NCBI GenBank assembly: GCA_019241095.1
Contig: JAFAXJ010000567.1
Location: 1 to 5,051 of the forward strand
Reading direction: 5' to 3'
DNA: 5,051 bases
DNA from: Verrucomicrobiota bacterium
GTDB lineage: Bacteria > Verrucomicrobiota > Verrucomicrobiia > Chthoniobacterales > JAFAMB01
Part shown: piece by piece, positions 1 to 5,051 of the stretch
How the letters are laid out: every line of letters starts with the position of its first letter
Position numbering within the stretch: the stretch's first letter is position 1
The notes under the pieces: generated by a model
What the model was told of the DNA's origin: nothing
Database searches by the model: none
What the model saw: only the letters and a program-made list of their open reading frames with translations
Position numbers and translations under genes: made by a program

Positions 1-612
1 AAACACACACGAACCAGCCCCGGAAATTTGTTTCCAATTATGTTCCACCATAATACCCAACCGATATCTTCCGCCCACTCTCCCCATAGCTTCAGAGTGG
101 GTCCAATCGGGTCGAGAAATTTCTCGGCGATCGACGATACGGTTATAATACTTAGAATGAGGGTCGTCGATTGCTTCAGTGCTCAGGCCAACCTGCTGAT
201 ACGGGAAACGGAGGAATTTAAGCCGTGTCGGATCAGCGGCACCGAATGCTGCAAAGAGACGGAAAACACCTGCTGGTGAACTGTAATCCCCTTCACGTTT
301 GATTGGCTCGCCGTGAGTGCCTCCCCTGCCATGCAGCCCAACTCCCCATCTCAATCCGCGCGCGCCAAGCACTGCCGGGAAGACTTGACCTACCTGCGTC
401 CATCTGCCGCCTTTTCCTCGCTCGTACAGATGTATGACTGCTGAGGCAGCAGGCCATGATTGATTGACTACAACGATCAGCTGCTGTGAAGCTTTCAATT
501 CCGGCAATTGTCTCCGAAGTTCCGACCTTCCAGATCGCGGAAGAGACACTGTTAAGACAACGACAGCCCAAAAAATAAAGCAGAAAGAGCAACCGTTACG
601 TCGCCAAGACAA
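1..612 (-). CDS. YkuD-family L,D-transpeptidase-like protein, N-terminal part (runs off left edge)
   Basis: My own reading of the minus strand gives one uninterrupted frame from a stop at 663-661 to base 1, 204 codons from a TTG at 612-610. The product has a basic N-terminus and a hydrophobic stretch (residues 8-25) that looks like a signal peptide or anchor. It then follows the COG3786 (YkuD, PF03734) pattern: QQLIVVVNQSW near 43-53, a WGVGLHG segment at 89-95, KREGDYSSPAGVF at 105-117, DDPHSKYYNRIVD at 149-161, DWTHSEAMGR at 169-178, VEHN at 189-192 and GAGSCVF at the edge. In this family the catalytic His and Cys follow just after that point, so they lie outside the window and activity cannot be judged. 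Family members crosslink peptidoglycan or act on related stem peptides in the periplasm. The TTG start overlaps the dioxygenase stop by 17 bases and has no clear Shine-Dalgarno; GTG at 549-547 is the alternative but would cut into the hydrophobic segment. Family assignment is firm, the start is not. Confidence 0.85.
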   Translation of the reverse strand, partial: MSWRRNGCSFCFIFWAVVVLTVSLPRSGRSELRRQLPELKASQQLIVVVNQSWPAASAVIHLYERGKGGRWTQVGQVFPAVLGARGLRWGVGLHGRGGTHGEPIKREGDYSSPAGVFRLFAAFGAADPTRLKFLRFPYQQVGLSTEAIDDPHSKYYNRIVDRREISRPDWTHSEAMGRVGGRYRLGIMVEHNWKQISGAGSCVF

Positions 613-1237
613 AGTTAAAAAAAGCAGCGGGTTCTGAGTGATTTGTCTCTCTAAGGTCCATCACAAGGTCCGAACGAAACAAAAAGTCCGTTTTGTTCCG
701 TTCTTCTTGCGGAAAGTAAAGCTGGGTCGATAAAACAGGGCCATAAGCACGCTGCACTTGAACATGAAAATGGCGGGTTCGTCCAGGGTACAAGCCTGGT
801 ACCACAGTTTCCAAATTATAATAACCGTCAGCGGCGGTGAACTGGTGGCCCCGGCAGCGGAAGCCTTTCAGATCATATTCCCCGTTGCCGTCGGAATGCC
901 AGAAATCCATCAGCGCACCTGCAACCGGCTTCCCCATCTGGTCCACCACATGGCCTGAGAGCTGGATCGGTTGGCCTGACACTTGTGGCTCACGAAAATT
1001 CTTCTTTAAAGGAGAATGCGGCCGAAAAAACGGTCCAGCGGTTTCCTCCGGAGTAAGTGCTAGACTTTCGCCGGGTGTCGGCGCGAGCGCGGGTCGTGCC
1101 GGTTCGGCGCTTAGCTCACGAAAAGGCAGTTGAAGGACGGCAATCGGTGCAGCCTTGACGACAAAAGATTGCAAAAACTTCCTTCGAGAAAAAGATTCTG
1201 GCACATTGGAATTTGATCTAACCGGTGAGATCTGCAA
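596..1237 (-). CDS. Exported intradiol ring-cleavage dioxygenase-like protein (Tat leader)
   Basis: The protein resembles the catalytic domain of protocatechuate 3,4-dioxygenase/catechol 1,2-dioxygenase (Dioxygenase_C, PF00775), non-heme Fe(III) enzymes that open catechol rings between the two hydroxyls. Numbered from the TTG at 1237, a twin-arginine motif SRRKFLQ (17-23) precedes a hydrophobic stretch, suggesting Tat export. LTPEETAGPFF (61-71) is the usual entry to the fold, followed by DFWHSDGNGEYD (111-122) and GLYPGRTRHFHV (148-159). The four expected iron ligands are Y121, Y150, H156 and H158, with R153/R155 next to the His pair as in active enzymes. At about 213 residues it is a compact stand-alone form without the N-terminal helical domain of cytosolic catechol dioxygenases. 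No other aromatic-degradation gene is present, so the substrate is unknown. The start is uncertain: TTG 1237 directly follows a stop and GTG 1204 would also work, but neither has a ribosome binding site, while a good one lies upstream in another frame. Its stop lies inside the start of the YkuD gene. Confidence 0.85.
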   Translation of the reverse strand: MQISPVRSNSNVPESFSRRKFLQSFVVKAAPIAVLQLPFRELSAEPARPALAPTPGESLALTPEETAGPFFRPHSPLKKNFREPQVSGQPIQLSGHVVDQMGKPVAGALMDFWHSDGNGEYDLKGFRCRGHQFTAADGYYNLETVVPGLYPGRTRHFHVQVQRAYGPVLSTQLYFPQEERNKTDFLFRSDLVMDLRETNHSEPAAFFNFVLAT

Positions 1238-1397
1238 CTATTTTGGGGCCATTTCATCGAAGGCTCCTGAAGCGGCCGCCGCATGTTTTGGTTAGAAAGC
1301 CCCAGTAATGAATTGCTGTCTTTAGAGAGCTGAAATTCGACGCCCTTTAAAGGCTTAAAATCAAATGGCCCGGGCTCAACCTTTCGCCGTTTCAACC
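1238..1397 (-). other. 160-base intergenic gap between carboxypeptidase and dioxygenase genes
   Basis: This is the only gap of any size in the window. It holds the AGGAG/ATG element at 1268-1255, a loopless palindrome cctttaaagg at 1344-1353, agcccgggct near 1367-1376 and a NotI-type gcggccgc at 1272-1279. I see no stem-loop followed by a T-run that would serve as a terminator, and no convincing -35/-10 pair. A promoter for the left two genes could lie here but is not demonstrated by the sequence. Confidence 0.4.
1255..1268 (-). promoter_or_regulatory. Shine-Dalgarno (AGGAG) plus ATG upstream of the dioxygenase, out of frame with it
   Basis: On the minus strand AGGAG (1268-1264) is followed by a 6-base spacer and an ATG at 1257-1255, the best initiation site seen in the window. 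The ATG is not in the frame of the dioxygenase; its own frame runs about 49 codons to 1111 and resembles nothing I recognise. It is the likely original initiation region of the dioxygenase if a one-base indel lies between 1254 and about 1190; otherwise it would drive a short leader peptide. Confidence 0.4.
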
Positions 1398-2363
1398 TTA
1401 TCGTCCCTCATCTCCTTCCTCCTGAATATCTTTGGCGGAAGAAAAATCTGTGTTGGCGAAAGAAGCAGGCGAACAACCCACTTGAATTAACCCGTAAGTG
1501 AGCAGCGACTTGCTATCATTCCAAATCCCTGGTTTATCGGTGTGCAAAACCACAGAGATAACCTCACGTCCATCGCGCAAAGCAGAGCTAACCAAAACCT
1601 GTTGAGCTGCTCGTGTAAAGCCAGTTTTCAACCCGTTGCATCCGAGATAGTGACGCAGAAGTCTGTTATGATTTCTTAGCGGATAAACGACCCCGTTCGG
1701 CGCTGTCCAGGTGTAGTATACTGTCGAGACCAACTGGCGGAAGAATGGTTGAGACATTGCAGCTCGCGCAATTAAGGCCAGGTCGTACGCCGTTGTGTAG
1801 TGGTCGGGATCGTGGAGACCGTGCGGATTTACAAAATGACTGTCAGTTGCGCCTAATTCCGAAGCTCGCATATTCATCTTCTCCGCAAATGCCTCCACAG
1901 ATCCGGCATTATCTCTTGCCAACGCCATGGCGACATCGTTCGCGCTCTTCAACATCAGACCAAAAAGGAGTTGGCGTCTGGTATATTGCTCGCCAGGTTG
2001 CAGATTGAGACTACTCGGTTCTACTTTGGTATCCGCGACATCCACCGTTACAACCTTATCGAGATCGCCTGCTTCGATCACCAATAAGGCCGTTAAAATC
2101 TTTGTCGAACTGGCCGGGTACTGGTGCTGATGCTCATTCTTCACATAAAGGAAATTCCCGGTTGCACTATCCAGAACAGCCGCACTGTCGGCGATTACTA
2201 GAGGTCCAGTCGCGGGGAAACCAGGTGCCGGCGAGGCAATCTCTTTTGGGGGCCGAACAAGCACCGGATGTTTTCGCCTGATTGAAACAGCCTGACCGGC
2301 TGTCAAAAACGTTAGGCTTAAAACCAGCGCTAGCCACAAACTTTCCCGTCTACCATCATCCAT
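1398..2363 (-). CDS. D-alanyl-D-alanine carboxypeptidase (peptidase S11, PBP5/DacF type)
   Basis: This is a serine DD-carboxypeptidase that removes the terminal D-Ala from peptidoglycan pentapeptides in the periplasm. All three active-site motifs of the S11 family are present in order: SxxK as SSTK at 85-88 within YPASSTKILTALL, SxN as SAN at 140-142, and KTG at 246-248 within CNGLKTGFT. FVNPHGLHDPDHYTTAYDLA (177-196) is another family hallmark. The N-terminus has charged residues then a hydrophobic run (about 9-25), a Sec-type signal peptide or anchor. The chain ends at residue 321 soon after the catalytic domain, so the C-terminal beta domain and amphipathic anchor helix of E. coli PBP5 are absent. 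The ATG at 2363 lies 34 bases inside the amidohydrolase gene and has no evident Shine-Dalgarno; TTG at 2339 is a less likely start because it would drop the basic residues before the hydrophobic run. Its tetrapeptide product is the donor for classical L,D-transpeptidases such as the YkuD protein downstream. Confidence 0.93.
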   Translation of the reverse strand: MDDGRRESLWLALVLSLTFLTAGQAVSIRRKHPVLVRPPKEIASPAPGFPATGPLVIADSAAVLDSATGNFLYVKNEHQHQYPASSTKILTALLVIEAGDLDKVVTVDVADTKVEPSSLNLQPGEQYTRRQLLFGLMLKSANDVAMALARDNAGSVEAFAEKMNMRASELGATDSHFVNPHGLHDPDHYTTAYDLALIARAAMSQPFFRQLVSTVYYTWTAPNGVVYPLRNHNRLLRHYLGCNGLKTGFTRAAQQVLVSSALRDGREVISVVLHTDKPGIWNDSKSLLTYGLIQVGCSPASFANTDFSSAKDIQEEGDEGR

Positions 2364-3553
2364 TCGATCGGCACTCTGTTCTCTATTATAGCTTCGTAAG
2401 CATCTTTGCCAGAACCATCGTGAGGAACGGCAATTGCGTCCGCCAGAAAATCAGGTTTTATTTGCCCAAGCTGATTTCCGGATTTCAACGCTCGCGCGGG
2501 ACACACAGTGGTCATCTCGAGCAAGTCCCTTGGAGTTAGGCACGAGTAGGCCCGGCGAGCAACGCGCATTTCGGAAAAAAGGTTAAGCGAGTCATTGCTT
2601 GCCAAGCTGTCGGTTCCCAGGCAGATGTTCAGACCAAGGTCGCGAAGAGCTTCCAAGGGAAATCTCCGATGATGAAGAAAGCGGTGACTTTTGGGGCAAT
2701 GAACAATAGTGAGGCTACGCCATGGCTCACGATTTAGTAACTCCAGATCGAGCGGATCAACCTCGTTGAAGTGAGCAATGATACAGTCAGGAGCGATTAA
2801 TCGATTTTGAGCAAGATATCGAAACGGTGACCCTTTGCCACAATCTGTCATCGGTCGCCCCAGACCTGCGAGCAGTTCGAATAGCGCGCCCTTGCCGAAT
2901 GCGAACATTTCATATTCCTCCTGCGACTCCGCCAGATGAGTCGTAATCGGCATGCTGAATTGCGTGGCGCACAGCTGGGCCAATCCGTAGATTTCTGCCG
3001 ATGCAGTATAAGGAGAGTGCGGACTCAGACCAAAACCGCCAAGCGCTCTATTGTTTTGAGTCAGGAACAACCAGGAACCGAACGCGTAGTCATCTCGCCA
3101 TGGTTTTGGGCGAATATCAATCAATTCAAGAAATGACCAGAGCCGAATCGGTACAGCCGAGATTCGACTGAAGATTTGCGGGCTAGCAACGATATCGAGC
3201 ACGCCAGTCACGCCATTGCTCCGTAACTCCTGGATACCCATGGAGAAGGACTGAAGATAATCCTCATCACTGATATTTCTTTTTAAGGCGTTAATCCTGC
3301 CCACCCAATGCGAGAAGCTACGGGAAGGCAGAATCGCTCCGCGCATCAGGGTGTAATCCAAATGGCAATGCGCATTGATCAAACCTGGAAGGACGATGAC
3401 ATCACCAAGATCAACCATTTTCGATGCATGGTCCCGAACCAAATCTTTCAGCGGCCCAACCTGGCAAAACCGGTTTTTTTCAACCGCGAATGCACCGTTA
3501 TCGATCGTTTCGCCGTCCATTGTCACTAACGTGCGGCATCGGTAAACGATCAT
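2330..3553 (-). CDS. Metal-dependent amidohydrolase, TrzA/SsnA/MtaD group (deaminase-like)
   Basis: A 407-residue cytosolic amidohydrolase of the COG0402 group, whose members deaminate or dechlorinate purines and triazines (S-adenosylhomocysteine/methylthioadenosine deaminase, guanine deaminase, aminodeoxyfutalosine deaminase). The small N-terminal beta part (1-55) leads into LPGLINAHCHLD, where H62 and H64 form the HxH metal pair. SPHSPYT places H179 in the substrate pocket. THLAESQEEYE supplies metal ligand H206 and catalytic-site E209. H261 (IIAHFNEVD) and H286 (HCPKSH) match conserved pocket histidines, and D315 in LGTDSLASN is the last metal ligand and general base. The set is complete, so it should be an active mononuclear enzyme. 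The HCPKSHRF and SLNLFSEMR stretches match a subgroup often annotated only as amidohydrolase or chlorohydrolase; aminodeoxyfutalosine deaminase is one possibility but no menaquinone gene is nearby, so I give no substrate. It starts in an ATGA overlap with the upstream Fe-S protein gene. Confidence 0.9.
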   Translation of the reverse strand: MIVYRCRTLVTMDGETIDNGAFAVEKNRFCQVGPLKDLVRDHASKMVDLGDVIVLPGLINAHCHLDYTLMRGAILPSRSFSHWVGRINALKRNISDEDYLQSFSMGIQELRSNGVTGVLDIVASPQIFSRISAVPIRLWSFLELIDIRPKPWRDDYAFGSWLFLTQNNRALGGFGLSPHSPYTASAEIYGLAQLCATQFSMPITTHLAESQEEYEMFAFGKGALFELLAGLGRPMTDCGKGSPFRYLAQNRLIAPDCIIAHFNEVDPLDLELLNREPWRSLTIVHCPKSHRFLHHRRFPLEALRDLGLNICLGTDSLASNDSLNLFSEMRVARRAYSCLTPRDLLEMTTVCPARALKSGNQLGQIKPDFLADAIAVPHDGSGKDAYEAIIENRVPIEWMMVDGKVCG

Positions 3554-4182
3554 TTCGAAGAATTCTTGACGGCTGCCCTCGCGGCAGCGACCAACAGGTT
3601 ACAAGCCTCAGCACAAAGAAATGGGATGGTAAAATCCTCTCGTCCCAGTTGATCGTAAGAAACATCAAATTTTTCAGGAGGTAAGCAGGAGATCGGACGA
3701 TAAGCATCTATTTTCCAAAGAATCGTCCGCAAACATCCAGTATCCGAGCGGCATGTCATGCAGACTACCTGATCTGCTTGTTCCGGCGTGATTCTCCGTG
3801 TAATTCGATACATCCCGGTCTGGCGATTTAGCGTTTGACGGAGATGGGTAGGCACAAGCTCGCCCCGACGATAAGCGATCCAGCCTGCAACTGCGCCAGG
3901 ATAAAAATAGTCCAGAGCTTCCCTGACCTCCTCTATCGTTTGAAGCATCAACACCCAGTCTTGCGATAGATTGGGTGCTCCTTTTAACGGCCTGTATTTT
4001 CCATTTCGATCGTACTTAGCAATTTGGCGCGCGCTGATTGCGTCTTTAAAGATGGTCGGATTTGGATCATTAGCCTGCCGCGGTCGAATCTCAAACCGGT
4101 CTGACGATAGTCTCTCAACCAATAGTTCTCCTACTCTGATTGGACCTTGCGTCAGGAGGTGTTCCAATTCTTTGCTGATCAT
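3550..4182 (-). CDS. Six-cysteine protein like the C-terminal Fe-S region of DR2241 chelatases
   Basis: A 210-residue soluble protein with no signal peptide. The N-terminal part (1-70) is basic and of unclear fold. A middle segment (75-128) is tryptophan- and tyrosine-rich, and the C-terminal third carries six cysteines: C141-x2-C144-x5-C150 followed by LRTILW, then C166, then C190-x3-C194. From memory this matches the DR2241 stabilising domain and the 4Fe-4S cluster-binding domain that follow CbiX domains in Deinococcus DR2241; no search was run. The family link implies a cluster-bearing partner of a sirohydrochlorin chelatase. The context fits: its ATG overlaps the stop of the chelatase gene (ATGA), and its own stop overlaps the amidohydrolase start the same way. 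The coupled gene order suggests the two halves work as one complex. Which four cysteines hold the cluster, and whether it is structural or redox-active, cannot be read from the sequence. Confidence 0.75.
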   Translation of the reverse strand: MISKELEHLLTQGPIRVGELLVERLSSDRFEIRPRQANDPNPTIFKDAISARQIAKYDRNGKYRPLKGAPNLSQDWVLMLQTIEEVREALDYFYPGAVAGWIAYRRGELVPTHLRQTLNRQTGMYRITRRITPEQADQVVCMTCRSDTGCLRTILWKIDAYRPISCLPPEKFDVSYDQLGREDFTIPFLCAEACNLLVAAARAAVKNSSK

Positions 4183-4997
4183 GTCACGAGCGCCGATCGA
4201 TGTTGTTCATCGAACCGCTCCACTGTATCCAAGATCACATCGACCATCAATTTCTCGGTGCCGATCGAACCGTCGTAAAAAAGTTTGCGCCCAGAAAGTT
4301 CGTACGGATTGCGACGAAATACTTGGTTTTGGCTCGCGGCGCCTGTCGGGTCGGATTCAATCCCAAGCAAAACCGGAATATCCTGATAGCTATGCAGCCC
4401 GTCCGCGATGAAAAAAGGCACCACTATGACATTAGGCTGCGATGTGTTTTCCATCCATTTAGCAATCAATGGCGCCTCTTCCATGTAAGCCTCAGAGACT
4501 TCTGCATAAAGCTTTTTGGCCCGAATGCTCTCGGCCTGAAATCTGGCCGCTTCTGCTGAACGTTCGTTCAGATTAGTTCCATGGGCTACGATAAGGAGAC
4601 TAGAACGGCCAGGATCCACTGACGGCGCCACTTCCCGCGCGCGGTGCAAAAGCAAATCGGTCATGCGATAATCTTTGCCGACCGGTTCGCAATATTTGAT
4701 TAACTTGGAGCCTCGTCGGGTTAAGTGGCCAGTCAACTCAAGCTCTCTTGGAATGATCGTTTCGGTGAAATAACCTTCACTGATGAAATTTGGGACAACA
4801 TAAACGTCCTGACATTCAACCATTCGCAACACCTCCCGCAGTCCCGGTTCCTCTTTCCAAAAGGCGCAGTGCACCTCAGCAAACAGCCGCCGCCGTTTGA
4901 TTTCATCCGCGTGCTGAAATGTGGGCGCGCTGGAATCCGGATTGAGGGTAGAACCATGTCCTACCAGGACCAAACCGCTGCTGGGCCTCTCACTCAT
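4179..4997 (-). CDS. Two-domain CbiX/SirB-type sirohydrochlorin chelatase
   Basis: CbiX/SirB enzymes insert Co2+ or Fe2+ into sirohydrochlorin in the cytosol, for cobalamin or siroheme. The 272-residue chain (ATG 4997) has two tandem domains. Domain 1 starts with LVLVGHGSTLN (H14), domain 2 with LLIVAHGTNLNERS (H139). The internal repeat is plain: RLFAEVHCAFWKEEP pairs with KLYAEVSEAYMEEAP, and VVPNFISEGYFTETIIP with VVPFFIADGLHSYQDIP. The second metal-binding His is present in domain 2 (H202) but is Tyr76 in domain 1, so metal probably binds at domain 2 or at a shared site. The usual closing motif GTEKLMVDVIL is near the C-terminus. Iron versus cobalt cannot be decided. An in-frame GTG at 5021, just after a stop at 5030-5028, would add eight residues and has GAGG four bases upstream; I prefer the ATG because the family normally begins shortly before the first VGHGS. 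The gene overlaps the Fe-S partner gene by four bases. Confidence 0.88.
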   Translation of the reverse strand: MSERPSSGLVLVGHGSTLNPDSSAPTFQHADEIKRRRLFAEVHCAFWKEEPGLREVLRMVECQDVYVVPNFISEGYFTETIIPRELELTGHLTRRGSKLIKYCEPVGKDYRMTDLLLHRAREVAPSVDPGRSSLLIVAHGTNLNERSAEAARFQAESIRAKKLYAEVSEAYMEEAPLIAKWMENTSQPNVIVVPFFIADGLHSYQDIPVLLGIESDPTGAASQNQVFRRNPYELSGRKLFYDGSIGTEKLMVDVILDTVERFDEQHRSALVT

Positions 4998-5051
4998 TTC
5001 AGAATTTCCGCTTTCGTACACCGATCCTCAACTGAATTTCAAACCAGGCCA

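Noticed and set aside
28..279. Plus-strand 83-codon open frame at the left edge
   Set aside because: Antisense to the conserved C-terminal blocks of the YkuD coding region; no recognisable product.
293..592. Minus-strand 99-codon open frame starting with a hydrophobic stretch
   Set aside because: It is offset by one frame from the YkuD gene, which explains the region much better; its own sequence matches no family I recognise and shows no domain pattern.
1340..1378. Palindromes cctttaaagg and agcccgggct after the carboxypeptidase stop as a possible terminator
   Set aside because: Both lack a loop and neither is followed by a T-run on the minus strand, so they do not form a convincing intrinsic terminator.
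1111..1395. Minus-strand 94-codon frame covering the intergenic gap and the start of the dioxygenase
   Set aside because: Begins with TTG, has no family resemblance and overlaps the Tat leader in another frame. Only its internal ATG at 1257 with AGGAG is of interest and is reported separately.
3971..4411. Plus-strand 146-codon frame across the chelatase/Fe-S gene junction
   Set aside because: Antisense to two well-supported genes; arginine- and serine-rich composition typical of a shadow frame.
5022..5051. Possible 3' end of an upstream gene ending in TGA at 5030-5028
   Set aside because: Seven sense codons (WPGLKFS) precede the TGA on the minus strand, which is too little to support a gene; flanking sequence is needed.

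Overview
The window carries six genes, all on the minus strand, so transcription runs from right to left (5051 toward 1). They are packed tightly, as in a bacterial operon or two back-to-back operons. The proteins point to a Gram-negative-type bacterium with a periplasm: a Tat-type leader, a secreted penicillin-binding protein and an exported YkuD protein. Base composition is close to half G+C by eye. Soil Verrucomicrobiota or a similar phylum would fit the gene content, but the window holds no marker gene and this is a low-confidence guess.

Right part (5021-2330): a two-domain CbiX/SirB-type sirohydrochlorin chelatase, then a small six-cysteine protein resembling the C-terminal Fe-S part of Deinococcus DR2241, then a metal-dependent amidohydrolase of the TrzA/SsnA/MtaD (COG0402) group. 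Each junction is a 4-base ATGA overlap, so the three are probably translationally coupled. The first two look like the two halves of a DR2241-type chelatase encoded as separate chains. The amidohydrolase is a cytosolic deaminase-like enzyme whose link to tetrapyrrole metabolism is not obvious.

Middle part (2363-1398): a D-alanyl-D-alanine carboxypeptidase (peptidase S11, PBP5 type) whose start lies 34 bases inside the amidohydrolase gene. A 160-base gap follows, the only real intergenic space in the window.

Left part (1257-1): an exported intradiol ring-cleavage dioxygenase-like protein with all four iron ligands and a twin-arginine leader. It is followed, with a short overlap, by the N-terminal 204 codons of a YkuD-family L,D-transpeptidase-like protein that runs off the left edge. 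That last gene has no ATG and no stop inside the window. A 99-codon open frame on the same strand and an antisense frame over it look like genes but are shadows. The carboxypeptidase trims pentapeptide stems to tetrapeptides, the donor substrate of classical L,D-transpeptidases, so the left half reads as envelope-related with an unexpected dioxygenase between the two cell-wall enzymes.

Points worth a second look are the split chelatase, its asymmetric metal sites, the coupling of chelatase genes to an amidohydrolase, the dioxygenase start (a good ribosome binding site and ATG sit in the wrong frame), and the hidden edge gene. I saw no RNA genes, mobile elements, CRISPR array or convincing terminators.
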